Assembly (NCBI GenBank): GCA_032158125.1
Contig: JASKOT010000024.1
Location: 186,001-250,000 of the forward strand
Length of the DNA stretch: 64,000 nucleotides
From: Papiliotrema nemorosa
Lineage: Eukaryota > Basidiomycota > Tremellomycetes > Tremellales > Rhynchogastremaceae
Direction of reading: 5' to 3'
Both the position numbers and the translations under genes were made by a program. Positions 48,896-63,300 of this stretch are shown here, one piece after another. A model generated the notes under the pieces. The model was not told where the DNA came from. It saw only the letters and a list, made by a program, of their open reading frames with translations, and did not search any database. Numbering within the stretch: the first letter of the stretch is position 1; the number at the start of each line of letters is the position of its first letter.

Positions 48896-51800
48896 ATGTC
48901 ATCCCAAGGTTCACCCTCGCGTACATTTGCCAGTCCTTCTCGACACGTATCTACCACTTCCAATCGGTCTCATCCTTATTCCCGACCCGCCAACACGCCT
49001 TCGCACAATGACAATGCCCAATCGAAATCCATCATGACGTCTCGTGGATTCACCCGCAGTGCAACAGGTCTACCTAGATCAGGCTCTGAACCCACTGGAC
49101 TCATAAGTGGTCTCAGATCTCTCATCTCGAAACCGTTCTCTTGGCTTGCTACGCCTAAACGGGGACATTCGCCTGATCCAGAAGATGGAGATGTAGACAT
49201 GTCACCTACTGATTCTTCTCGAGGACAGACCAAAAGGATACGTAGAAAGAGCCCATCGCCTACGCCTGGGGCTCGAGGAGATTATGAACCGGAATCACGG
49301 AGAAGAGGCACGATCGAAGTGACCGGAAGAGCAGTCACGGGGCATATGATTCGGTCCAATGAAATTCCAGCTCTACCCACCAACATGTCCCTCTCTAAAC
49401 GCCCAAATGGGATTCCGAGAAGTGGAAATACGACAAATTTCTCAAGACCATTAGCCAGCTCGCAGAGCATGCCGTACCTTGATCCACCGACCGGCGCATC
49501 TCCAAGCCGCTCAAAGAGGAATGGAGCGGTGACTCGGTCGCGAAGGAATTTGGCGCAAGAGGCTGAAGAAGAGGAAGACTCGAGCATGGAAGATAGGGGG
49601 ATGCTCATATCTCCACCTAGAAGAGGCGCCACACCCACTAGACGTGATGTGAGTCTCAACCCAAATGTGGTGGTGTTGGTCGAGGTGCTGATCCCTAGTT
49701 TGGACTCCCTTCAAATTCCCCTTTCAGGTCGACCGGCATGAACGGCTCTCCATCTCGATTCGGAGCAAGTTCCCTCTCGAGGTCAAACACCATGGGAAAC
49801 CTTAATAGAGCGCCAAGTGTCGCAGCGACCGACGTGTCCATGGCCTCGTCGCATAGAAGAGGAGAATCGACCGTGTTTGGTCAACATCCGGTCACCCCAT
49901 CCGGTAGACAGGATAGCCGTATGAGCGTCGATGGAAGCGCTGCGGTATGTCATTCGCAACTTGGCATGGGCAAAGCTGATGTTCAGGACTGGTTCATGCG
50001 TGACACGAGCAAGCAAGCGGGCTTGACCCCTGGTCGAGCTGCTGCTATGCGGAATGGATCGATCGCGCCTAACGCCGCTTTTCCACCCATCAGACGCGGA
50101 CCTCTTGTCTGGGATTCGGATCGTGGTTTCATTCGAGAGAGTGAGCTACGAGCGGAGAACCCAGGACCGGTAGGTGCCAACGAAGCGGAAAGGATTCTTT
50201 TCGCACTCGAGAATCGACGAAATACCCCTCTGCAGTCTGCTCGATCTTCCGCCGTACCCTTCAGTCAAGGTGGACCTTTCCCCGCTGAGCTCGTGGGCGC
50301 TTCTTCTAGGCAAATCCGAAAAGCGATCAATGTCCCTCTGGCTACGGCACAATCAAGGGAGACTCTCAAGAGCAAGATGGAAAAGGAACTCAAGGCGGAT
50401 AGGGAGAGGGGGGTCTCTGTGTTGATCAGTCCTTATGCGAGGAGAAAAGCCGCAGAGGAAGAGCTACGAGCGGCTCGAGCTGCCGAGAGGATGGAAAGGG
50501 AAAAGGAGGAGCGGGAACGTGCCCTATCTGGTGAGTACCTCCAAGCGGTCGTAGAATCTAGACTGACAGGTAGAACAACGTGAGCGAGAGCTGTCTGTGC
50601 CCATGTCGCAAGGTCGGTTATCGAGGAGGACTCGATCGGTCTCTAGTGGTCTGAGCGATGCTGGTATGGATCAAGACGACCCGGTCACCACCCCTCGACG
50701 ATCTGCTCGACTGCAACGATCTACTCAAGGCGAGGAGACCACTCCCAAGCGAAAGGAGAAAGGCAAGAGTAAGGCGGAGAGCGCCAGGAAAAGATCGTCG
50801 AGACAGGGATCTCCTCCTACAGAAACACCTCGAAGATCGACCCGAAAGCGAACCGCCGAACGGGCGACTTCACCTGATGCTCCACCACCAATTCCTTCTG
50901 TCCCGACCATCACCGAGACCGCTCCCTCACCCCAGGAAAAGACCACGTCGTCGTACCGACCTCGAGCGGATGGAGAGATGGCTAGAGGCAAGAGCAGCCT
51001 CAGAGCTCACGCGGACAAGCGGCGGACACACGAGGGAGCCGCAAGCTATGAAGGCAGTAGAGCAAACACTCCTGGTTCAGGAAGTTTCTCTGCTAGAGAT
51101 GAGGATCTGCCAGACATGGACGAACTGGACGAGAATGCCAAGATTCCCCTCAATTCCTTCTCCGGTATTTCATTCACGCCCTTTACAAGCGCCCCGGCAT
51201 CGCCCGCTCCCGAAATACCCACTACCTCCGCCCCGGCAGATGCTGCTTCCGCCGATTCCAGCAGTCTCCTGGGTAGACTAGGTCCTAAACCCGCTGAAAC
51301 GTCACTCAACGTACCGGTTCGAGGAGGGCCGTTGTCCAGGATCGACAAGCACCGACCAAGGGCTTCTTCACCTCTCGCCGGATCCTCCACCGTTGCCGAA
51401 CCGGAATCACCGCCTGCGCCTGCGCCTACCGCGACTCCAGCTCCAACGACCGGATTCGTGCCTTTGTTTAACCCCGCCACAGGTTCTACCACCCCTGCAG
51501 GCAAGCTTCCTGCTACCACCACTTTTGGCGGATTCTCGTCGACTAGCAAAGACGCTCCTCCCGCCTCGAGCTTGTTCGGTAATCTCGAGCCGGCAAAGAA
51601 GGCTGCTGGAACGGGTCTTGGTCTGGGCAAGCCATCGGAACCTGCGAAGGCTTCGTCTGGAGACTCTATCCCAGACTTTTTCGGCAAGTCTCAACCTCCT
51701 TCGGGATCTACCACTCCCACTACTGCTCCCGTTACCTCCTTCAACTTTGGAGCCACTGCACCACCAGCTCCTACAGTGGCCCCTCCAATTGTAGGCAGTA

Positions 51801-53479
51801 CTCCTGCTGATACGGCCAAACCTGCCAGCGCTAGCACATTTACATTCGGTGCATCAGCAAACGGGGACAAGCCTCCTACATCGTTCTTTGCACCTAAACC
51901 GGCCGAGGCAAAGGCGTCAACGCCTGCCAGCACCAATGCTACCGCCCCGCCATCGTTCTTCTCGACGCCATCTGCGCCACCCCAACAGGCAGAGAAGCCA
52001 GCCGAAGCCTCAAAGTTCAGCTTTGCGCCAAAGACGGATACGCCCACAGTGGACGAACCTAAATCGAACCCCTTCAGCTTTGGCGCCCCAGCTGCCAAGA
52101 CCGCTGAACCGGCTAAAGCCCCTGCGTTCAGTTTCGGTCAATCAACGACTTTGAAGCCTGATGCTGCCTCTCAAGCCCCGAAGCCTTCGGTAGAGCCTAA
52201 GCCGCTCTTTTCGTTTCCCGCTGCACCTGCCACCGCAGAGTCTGCCCCGAAGACCACCTTTTCGTTCGGAGCGCCTGCGGCCGCTGCGCCGACCTCGGGC
52301 ACGTCTACCCCGGCTCAGCCTCCGTTCTCTTTCGGTGCCTCAGCTGCGACACCCGCCAAGGCTGAGGAGGCAAAGACCGGGTCACTGTTTGGCGCCTCGA
52401 CAAATAGCGTCCCGACGTCGACCGAGCCTCCCAAAACCACCTTCACCTTTGGGCAACCCGCGCAGAACGACAAGCCGGCTTCTCCATTTGGAGCTTCGAC
52501 ACCTGCCGCTTCGCCTGCTCCTGCTACGTCAGGCTTTGGTAATTCGACAAGCGCTCCGTTTGGTGGATTCAGCTTCAACAAACCGGCAGAGACCGCTACT
52601 TCAGCGACGTCTGCGCCCGGTACGCCGAATGGTACTTCGACTGGATTTAGCTTCGGAACCAACAACAATACTTCGTCTGGCTTTGGGACGACCAACAATG
52701 CCACCTCTGGCTTTGGCTCGACCGCGAACAAGACATCCGGCGCCAATGGCTTTGGCAATGTGACAAGTCCCAGTACCGCCGCACAGCCTTCTTTTACCTT
52801 TGGCGGCACGCAAAACACTACCAGCAGCGGATTCGGGTCGAACACGTCGTCAGGCTTCGGTTCCGCTGCTCCCGCCGCACCTGCTTCGAACCCATTTGGC
52901 TCATCATCCAATCCCTCGTCATCCACACCTTCATCGACGTTCAACTTCGCAGCAGGCAATAACACCAGCACACCTTCTTCGAATCCGTTCGGCGCTGCTG
53001 CAACGCCCGCCAGTCCCGCTCCGGCGACCAACGGAGGTGGCGGCTTTGCCTTTACGTTTGGCCAGCCGTCTGCGACTGGAAATGCGCCTTCGGCTCCGAG
53101 CACGCCCTTCACATTTGGCGCGTCCGCTCCGAGCTCAAATACCAACACCACAACGTTTGGTGGTAGTAACTCTAGCAATGGCGGCTTCGGCGCCCCTGCA
53201 CCATCCAGTGGTTTTGGATCGCAGCCTGCTTCAGCATCTTCTTTTGGGGGAGGTTTCAACTCGACCCCTGCCAACGGTTCGTTTGGTAGCGCGATGAATT
53301 TCGGTGCGCCGGCAAGCACTCCGGGTGTGAATACGGCTTCACAGCCGTTTGTCTTTGGGGCGCCAAACGGTGTTCCGGGTAGTCCGGCAGCAGGAGGAGG
53401 TTTCAGTCTGGGCACTGGAGCGCCTGCACCTGGAAGTCCTAGCGGACGTGCCATCAAGCCGTTGCGAAAGAAGCGATAG
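48896..53479 (+). CDS. FG-repeat nucleoporin of the nuclear basket (Nup1/Nup153-like)
   Basis: Three exons give about 1490 residues. Near residue 65 is GLISGLRSLISKPFSWLATP, a predicted amphipathic helix followed by basic KRGHS; such helices anchor Nup1, Nup60 and Nup153 to the inner nuclear membrane. Basic Ser/Arg-rich sequence follows (TKRIRRKSPSP; SRSKRNGAVTRSRR), a helical charged block at exon 2's end (RKAAEEELRAARAAERMERE), then basic KRKEKGKSK and Arg-Ser tracts. From about 51450 to 53440 there are dozens of FG, FxFG and FGxx motifs (FSFGAPAA, FTFGQP, GFGST) in Ala/Ser/Thr/Pro sequence, the permeability-barrier part. It ends KPLRKKR, a possible importin-binding site. FxFG with an N-terminal amphipathic helix favours Nup1/Nup153/Nup124 over Nsp1. 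The intron near 49650 must use the acceptor before FGLPSNSPF to hold the frame. Confidence 0.9.
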
Positions 53480-53928
53480 GTCTTGTTTACGCTGCGGGAA
53501 TGAGCTACAATCGGAAGGGAGGGTAATCTCGGTTGGGGATCAGTGAGGTATCTGTATAATGGCATTATAACGTATTTTATTTGGTAGGACACGACGTTCT
53601 GAGATTTTTGACACGACAGGCAATCCTACGAGCATGTATGACCTTGCATTTACCCTCGTGGTAGACCACTGTCGGTATGTGTAGGTGATCGGATGGGATG
53701 TGCGAATACCCGAGTCACGTGTCTCGGCCGGATCTCGATGGTAGCCGAGTTGACCATCCATCTGGGCTGGGCGGGTGCACATTGGCCATATGGCGTACAG
53801 CTCGCATCATCGAGCACTCCTTTCACACCAGGTCCGCAGCGGGAATCCATATTGTCACAAGAACAGAACGGACCTTTCTCAACAGCCCTTCCGAGAATCA
53901 ATCATTATCATTGTTGAGCGTTGTGACC
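53480..53928. promoter_or_regulatory. Promoter region of the cystathionine beta-synthase gene
   Basis: 449 bp between genes on the same strand. CACGTG (E-box, the core of the yeast Cbf1 site) occurs near 53716; Cbf1 controls sulfur genes in yeasts, so it could matter here, but one 6 bp hit is weak evidence. Confidence 0.4.
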
Positions 53929-55823
53929 ATGGCACCGACGCACCAGAGTCCCAGCTCGAGCGGCGATACTTCATCGACGCATCACTGGAAAGGGATCCTC
54001 GATAGCGCTTTGGATGCAGTAGGACATACACCTCTAATTAGGCTAGACAAGATCCGGAAAGAAGAGGGGTTTAAATGTAACCTGTGTGAGTGTCGAGATG
54101 CGGATGATGGCGAAGGGAGGGAGAGAGAGCGGGCTGATGGGTAGTGGGTAAATGCGAGTTTTTCTCGGTGGGTGGGTCGGTCAAAGATCGGATAGCAAAG
54201 GTATGTCACGTCGAGCGAAGCTCGACCCCATGAAAGAGCCCTAGCTGATGAGTAGAGAATGGTAGAATGCGCAGAGAAGGATGGGACGTTGATCCCTGGT
54301 CAAAGTGTAGTCATCGAACCGACTAGTGAGTCCAACACCTACACCTGATTTCAGGCCCGGATATGTATGGAAGTGAGAGCTGATGTTCAGGTGGTAATAC
54401 GGGTGCGCACCAGTGTTATGGCTGCACATGTGAAAACAAAACTCATGTTAGGTATCGGGTTGGCCCTGGCATGCGCTATCAAAGGGTACCAGTGAGTTCA
54501 GACTCTCATGCAGTATTTGCGGGAAGACGAACTGACGAGTCAGATGTATTATCACTCTCCCAGCCAAGATGAGTCTGGAAAAGGAGGTGATGCTTCGTGC
54601 TCTTGGCGCAGAGATAGTGAGGACACCGTGAGTTGGACCATGATTCTAATACAAGGTGGGCCGTTAGCTGATCAACAGGACTGAAGCCGCGTGAGTAGAT
54701 TAAGTCTCTCGAGAGAGATATCGCTAAGGCTCTGATAGCTGGGACAGTCCGGAGAGTCACATTGGTGAGCTCGCCAGCGGGCTTTGACTTTTGTGCTGAG
54801 CTGATTAATAGGCGTTGCGAAGACTTTGCGCGATGCGATCCCCCACGCTGTCATCCTCGACCAGTATGCCAACCCCAACAATCCACTCGCACACTACTAT
54901 ACGACGTACGAGGAAATAGCAGTGAGCCTATCCATGGCCAGCTTCACACGCCGCTGACGATCTAGTACGCGATTGAAACGTCTGATTCGCCTCGCAAAGA
55001 TATCGCGCTGTTTGTAGCTGGGGCCGGGACTGGCGGTACCATCACCGGTATATCTCGAGCAATTCGGGATGCTCAGACGAAACGAGGCGATGAACGACGG
55101 ACGACGGTGGTAGCTGTCGATCCGGAAGGGTCGATTTTAGGAGGCGGTGAGCCTGGAAACTACCAAGTAGAGGGTATAGGCTATGTGAGTCTACACGAAA
55201 CCACATCATGACCCTGGCTAACGAGCAGGACTTTTTCCCAGAGGTATTGGACCCCAAGCCGCCCGTGGTGGACCATTGGATCAAGACGAATGATGAAGAG
55301 GCGTTCAAAGCGACAAAGAGACTCATGTAAGTAGCGGCTTCATCTGTCAGATTGCACATGGCTCATCATCAGCCGGTCAGAGGGGCTCTTTGTGGGTGGT
55401 TCCTCAGGATCAGCATTATCAGGTGCATTGCGATACCTCCATTCTCCAGACGGACAGAGCATAGCCAACGATCCCGAGGCGAATGCTGTTGTGCTCTTTC
55501 CGGATGGAGTCAGGAACTACATGTCGAAGCCTTGGTTCTTGGATGTGGCGCAGGATCCAACTGCGGAAGCGTTGAGAGGGAAGATTAAAAGCGTCATCGG
55601 GAGAGAACTGAATAATCCAGGACAAGTCGTCCAGCAGGCCAAGGAGGAGGGCATAAAGCTCGAAAAGGGGGAGGCGCTGGAAGAGCAGGACAGGTCGGGC
55701 AGGAGCGTTGACAAGGGGGAAAAGATGGGTAGGGGGGTTTCAGTCTCGGTAGAATCGACGTCTTCGAGGTCGAGCGGTGAAGACCCAGCGGAAGGATTGG
55801 CCAGACTTGCTTTAGTGCAATGA
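53929..55823 (+). CDS. CYS4: Cystathionine beta-synthase, catalytic core without the C-terminal regulatory domain
   Basis: PLP enzyme joining homocysteine and serine to cystathionine, the entry to transsulfuration. The start is ATG at 53929 (gaccATGgc). After 25 disordered residues come [34 protein letters not shown] (PLP lysine in SVKDR), [142 protein letters not shown] and [15 protein letters not shown]. These follow CBS rather than O-acetylserine sulfhydrylase. About ten introns, with a 12 nt microexon at 54679-54690. The usual CBS-pair (Bateman) domain is missing; the tail is about 100 charged and Ser-rich residues. No N-terminal heme motif. Confidence 0.93.
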
Positions 55824-55949
55824 ACGCAATCCCAGATATGACAACCTAGCATTGAACAAACGACGCCCGATAGCTGTACAATACGAGTTCATGCATGATT
55901 TGCGCACACGATGTTTGGGAGGCAACGATGTGCATGCAGATAATCGCAC

Positions 55950-58025
55950 CTATGCACTTTTCGATGGTGCCGCCTCGGTTCTTGCTTCGAGTTCCGCCGG
56001 CGCATCCGCTGAGACTGAGTCGAGGTCCATCTTCGCTTCTTCTGCCACCGAGTCCTGTGTCGGGTCATTCGCCTCGTTGGCGTCGGTCAAATTCGGTACA
56101 ACCGAAGTCTCGTCGCCTTCAGTCGTCTCAATAGCTGGCTTCTTCGATTTGCCGCCTCCTGCTCCCTCGGATTTCCGCTTGGTTCCTCTGTTGTCCCCCG
56201 TCTGTGGCGGTGGGTCCACCGGTAAACTTGACATCAGCCATGCGTATCCCTTCCATACGCCGGACTCACACTCTGATAGCGTGCAACAAGTACCCGCCCG
56301 TCGCACTCGTCGTCATTTGAGGATGTGTACGACCAGGTAAAACCTGATATGTCCTCGTCCATGATTCGCTCAATGACTGACCAATGTAGTTGTTGTTTGT
56401 CCTGATCCATTGTAAGGTCTCAGCGAGGACCTGCTGATGTGGAGAATACACGGTGATTGTTCCAGAACCAAGGATGTATGGTGTAAGACGAGCCAAGACT
56501 GACATCGGGTTGAGCTCGGACGCAACGATCAAGCTGAACATGAGTTTAGGTTTGATCCAGTGAATGCGAGACTTACCCGTCCCATCCACCGCAATGTAGC
56601 TCGTCCCGAGTCGCATTGAGTTCTGCTACTTGACCCATATGCCGCCTATTCCTACTCTGCGTCTTGTGTGCGGCAATCTCTGGCAACCCTTCTTTCTCCT
56701 CATCCGGAGGTGCAGCTATACTGTCAGTCCAAGCGCTGATAGAGTGGAATGGACTTACGCTTAACATAATCCTCCTCTGCTTCATGCCATGATAACCACT
56801 TGACACAAGCCAACTCGTCCTGGCTGAAATTCATGGTCGACAAGACTCCCCATCCTGGCGGACTATCCGCATCGACAAACGTCATGATTCGACCTTGACA
56901 CCCTATTCGATCCAGTATCGCGGCAGTGACCAATCCACCCGTATCATCCACTACGAGATAACGGCCATCTGGTCGAACGTTAGAAAGGTTGAGCAATTGA
57001 GACATGGTATCTTCACGCATGTGCAAGGTTGTATAAGGAGCTCGAGCGAGGTAATGGGATGTGATGTTGGCGACAGTGGGCGCGATGGGGTGGACAGTCT
57101 GCGAGAACCTGTCATGAGCAATGATCACAGAGTGTCAGGAGTGGACCCACTTCTTTTCTTTCCTCTTCAACCACTTCTCCTTCGAGAAATCAGTCTTGAG
57201 CGCAAACTTGTCGTGTCTCTCCATCTGCCTCTTGATCATCTCATCCACTGAGACTCCCTGTTTCCTCAGATCCGCAATCTCCTCATGTGATAGAATGTCC
57301 AATTTCGAATCATCGTCCTCGATAAACTCGTTAGTCTCTTGTATGTCGTCTATGGTTAGATTACCTGAGGTCTAGGGTAGACTCGGTAACTCACCTATTA
57401 TAGCTTCCACAATGGCTCTCTTCTTCAATGGTCTCAAGTGATTCAGCCAACCAGGATTCGACCTCACTCCATTCTGTCCAGACTGCTGGACCCCACCTTT
57501 CCCACTCTTCGTATTCTTCTTTGCCTTTTTCCCTGCCTTTTGACCGAAAGGTACGGCTGGACCGGTATTTACCAAGTCTGAAAGATCTTCCACTTCGTCC
57601 GAGGCGTTCTTGAAAATCTCATATGTGATATCGTAGTGCAGACCTAAGAGCTCTCTACATGGGAATGCCCCGAATTTACCAAGCTGGACCAAGCTGCTTC
57701 GTCAGCCCGTAGATCGTGGAGAGGCGCCGACTGACCCGTCTTTAGAAGCTACCACAGCTTTGATCGCGTCTGACGGGAGACGCAAGAGCACATTGTCACC
57801 CTCTTTGATAGTCGTCACGCGTCGGAGAAGTGATGCTTCGATCTCGGCCGGCGTGGGTGGTGGAGGTCGGTGTCGAGGTTGTTTTGGAGGCGGCTTGGAG
57901 GATGAGGCTTCGGTCTCATAAGTGGTGTTCGATGGGCCGGCTTCAGGCTGGACAGCGACCTGGGTGGGAATTTGGCCCTCGGTAGTTGAGTCGACTTTCA
58001 TGGACGCTGACGATACTTCTGCCAT
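55950..58025 (-). CDS. TRM6: tRNA m1A58 methyltransferase non-catalytic subunit Trm6 (Gcd10)
   Basis: Trm6 pairs with catalytic Trm61 to make 1-methyladenosine at position 58 of tRNA; it is needed for initiator tRNA stability. The start at 58025 (MAEVSSASMKVDS) opens a disordered leader, then IKEGDNVLLRLPSDAIKAVV, GKFGAFPCRELLGLHYDITY, SNPGWLNHLRPLKKRAIVEA (basic insert before it), SHEEIADLRKQGVSVDEMIK, TDFSKEKWLKRKEKKY, DGRYLVVDDTGGLVTAAILD, VLARLTPYILGSGTITVYSP, TYQVLPGRTHPQMTTSATGG. The SAM-binding loop is degenerate (VVDDTGGLVTAAIL), as expected for the non-catalytic partner. A Lys/Asp/Glu-rich tail ends at 55950. About 600 residues, five or six introns. It faces CYS4 tail to tail (126 bp) and RVB2 head to head (186 bp). 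Confidence 0.93.
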
Positions 58026-58211
58026 GGTGCTCTGTGTCTACCGGTGGTGTTGTCGAGCATGCAGGGGTACAAGAAAGTCGAGCAGGAGGTGGGGAGTGTG
58101 CCTGGATAAAATGCGAAGTGAAGAATGGCTGGGAAAATAATAATTCATCAGATTCAGATGAGTGACTCTCTAAGCATTCAACGTTGAACTCGGCCTATTC
58201 TGCATTCTAAA
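58026..58211. promoter_or_regulatory. Short divergent promoter of TRM6 and RVB2
   Basis: 186 bp between two start codons facing apart, the shortest divergent gap in the window. No named site was identified. Confidence 0.45.
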
Positions 58212-59985
<1,774 letters not shown>

Positions 59986-60314
59986 ATAGCTGTCATTGCG
60001 CGTGAAACGATGTATTCATGAGATCATGCACAGTGAACGAGACACTCGTAGGATTGGCGATGAAACACACGGCGGGAAGGGGAGCCCCACTGTTTTCAAC
60101 GTTTCAATCCACATCTGTTCGCGTGCACTCTGTAGCTTTTGATCATTGCTTGACTTTCTCTCCACAAGCGGAATCGCCGATTTGCATGGTGAAGCCAAAC
60201 TATCATTGAAAGGCGGATAGCGGTACAAGCGGAGGAGCGGCTGTCGCACCGCTACCAGGTCTGCTCTAAGGAACACCTGACAGCTCGGACCCCTCGAACA
60301 TACCTTTGCCCAGC
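59986..60314. promoter_or_regulatory. Promoter region of the kinesin-3 gene
   Basis: 329 bp between two plus-strand genes. It must hold the RVB2 3' end and the kinesin promoter. Nothing else is visible. Confidence 0.35.
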
Positions 60315-63300
60315 ATGTCGGGGGGAAACATCAAGGTCGTAGTGCGGTGAGCCGGTCACCATGCACAATGAATAAGCTGATGGTGGGAGATGTCGTCCGC
60401 TAAACAGTCGCGGTCAGTCGAGCATCCTCCTCGCATTCGTCTCATAACTTCGGAATGGGCTAATCCCACAGAGCTTGGACGGGGAGCAAAAGGTCTAATC
60501 AGGATGGAAGGCTCGCAGACTATCCTCGACCCACCGGAGACTCCATCTACCTCGAGCAAAGCAACCGAGAAAAAACCTATGAATTTCTCTTTCGGTAAGT
60601 GGGTGATCTACGGTTTGGGGCAGGTCGCTGATGGCCAGATAAGTCTTATTGGTCTGCTGGATCGAAAGATGACCCGAAATACGCAAGTCAGCAGACGCTA
60701 TATGAAGATTTAGGAGTAGACCTGCTGGATCATAGTTTTGAAGGATTCAATACTTGCATCTTTGCTTGTGAGTTGTCGAAGTGATCTACGATGTGGTGCT
60801 AAAGGCTAGATGGACAAACTGGCAGGTGAGCTACCCACACACCTCGAGGATGATACTGATCCGACTTGTGTAGTGGAAAGAGCTGTGAGTAGCGACCGAC
60901 TTCAACGCCTTTCCGCAGCTGATATGCCAGACTCGATGATGGGATGTGAGCTCGTGCAGTCATTGAATTGATTGCGACGCTTATATATAGATGGCCCGGA
61001 CAAAGGTATCATACCCTTGACGACATCTGAATTGTTTCGGAGAGTTGAAGAACGCTCGACGAAGGAGACTCATCTCTCATACACCGTCGAAGTCTCGTAT
61101 ATAGAGATATACAACGAGAAGTGAGCTTGCTCATTCTTGATAAACAGCTGACGGCAGAGTGCGCGATCTCCTGAACCCAAAGAACAAGGGCAATCTACGC
61201 GTTCGAGAACATCCATCACTTGGTCCATATGTCGAGGATCTCAGCAGACTAGTCGTAGAGAACTATGGACAGATGATGACGCTCATGGATGAGGGAAACA
61301 AGGTTGGTGTGAAATTCAATGGCACCGCTGACACACAGGCTAGGACAGTCGCCTCGACTAACATGAACGAGACTTCTTCCCGGTCGCATGCGGTGTTCAC
61401 GGTCATCGTAAGCTGACTGTGCCCCATGTTTCACGAGCTGACCTTGCCAGCTCACCCAGAAACGGCATGACCCCGTGACCAAGATGATCGGAGAGAAGGT
61501 CTCGAAGATATCCTTGGTCGATCTCGCCGGATCAGAAAGACAGGCATCAACTGGCGCTACAGTAAGCTGGGACATATTGGGGTTTCATCAGCTGACTCTC
61601 TAGGGCACCAGGCTCAAGGAAGGAGCGAATATCAACAAGTCCCTGACGACACTCGGCAAAGTCATTGCTGCTTTGGCGCAAGCAAGCGAGAGGAGTAAGA
61701 AGAAGAAAGACGACCATGTCCCGTACCGTGATTCAGTCTTGACATGGCTTTTAAAGGAGAGCCTGGGCGGAAACTCCAAGACTGCCATGATTGCCGCAAT
61801 ATCGTGAGCAGAGTCGTAAAATGGCAGGAGTCTGAGCTAACGCTCATACAGGCCCGCTGATTGTATGCTCTTTGCATATACATTAGCTTATGACCAGATG
61901 AAGAGACCCTCAGTACGCTGCGATATGCCGATGCCGCCAAGAAGATCAAGACACATGCAGTGGTCAATGAAGACCCGAATGCAAAACTCATCAGGTGCGC
62001 TTGTCTGAATAGACTACAAGGTGGAGCAGATACTGACGAGATAGAGAGCTCAAGGAGGAACTCGATGGTGAGGGCCTGACTTCGCCAACAAGCGCGTCCA
62101 ACTGACTTTAGTGCTGCGGAGTCGAGTCGCATCTGGCGGTGGTGCAGACGAGTCAGGCTATGACCCCTCTGTACCTCCAGAGAAACAGATCGTCACATAC
62201 AAGACAAAAGACGGCGAGATCAAAAGGGTTACCAAGCTGGAATTACAGGATCAGCTGCAGGCGTCCGAAAAGCTCATGGAGAGCTTGAACTTGACCTGGG
62301 AAGAGAAGATGGCGAAAACTCAAGCGATTCAAGTGGAAAGAGAGAAGGCTCTCGAGGATCTAGGTATCATGGTCGATAAGGATGTGGGCTCAGCCGGTAT
62401 GCTTAGAGACCTTTAGCTCATTGTCAGCTGGTCGGAGTCCATGCGCCGCAGAAACACCCTTCGCTGGTGAATCTCAACGAGGGTCGGTTCACTTTCGCAT
62501 ACCATTGCTTCAATCTGACCTTCAGATCCGCTCATGTCCGAGGTGAAACTCTTCACGTCAGGAGAGCTAATGGCAGTGTCTCGTCTATCAGCTCAAACCG
62601 GGTACAACCACGGCCGGGGGCATCGACGATGTGAAGGCACATATCAAGCTCTCTGGCGAGAACATTCTGTCAGAACACTGTATCTTCACGAATGAAGACG
62701 GAGTCGTCATGGTAGAAGCGATGCCGGATGCTCGCACATTTGTCAACGGGAAGCGGATTTCTCCGAAGACGCCGACCAAGCTCCTCAACGGCTTTCGCGT
62801 GATACTGGGCGATTTCCATGTCTTCCGTTTCAATGATCCCGCTGCCGTCAGGGCTCACCGTGAGAAGTTGCGAGGCTCCGCGAGCGTCAGTGATATACAT
62901 TCTGTCGATGGGTCGCCTGGATTTCGACCGGATTCTCCTGGCAGAATGGACGAGATGATGGACTGGTCGGCTGCGAGGCGCGAAGTGGCAGACATAGAAA
63001 AGCTAGGCGACCAAGATCTCGATAAGCTGTTTGACGACATCGTGAGCCTCGATTATGAATTATACTAGCTGATCAGCACAGGTCAAAGTCAGAACCCAGC
63101 GCAAGAGACCGGAGTCTCGTTTCGATCTGGCAGCCGAACTAGAGTCTAGACTCATGTCGACCTCGCAAACGGAAGAGTCTGGCGAGAATCCATGGGCGGC
63201 AGCGCAGGGCACGACAATGACCTCCAATAGTCTCGGCACTCCCGCCATGTTGGATGTAGACAAGGAGAACTATCCAGCAATCGACGAATCAGTCGAAGCA

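Noticed and set aside
52315..53592. 425-residue open frame on the minus strand
   Set aside because: It is the antisense shadow of the repetitive FG-nucleoporin exon; its Pro/Ala/Gly composition is dictated by the codons of the other strand.
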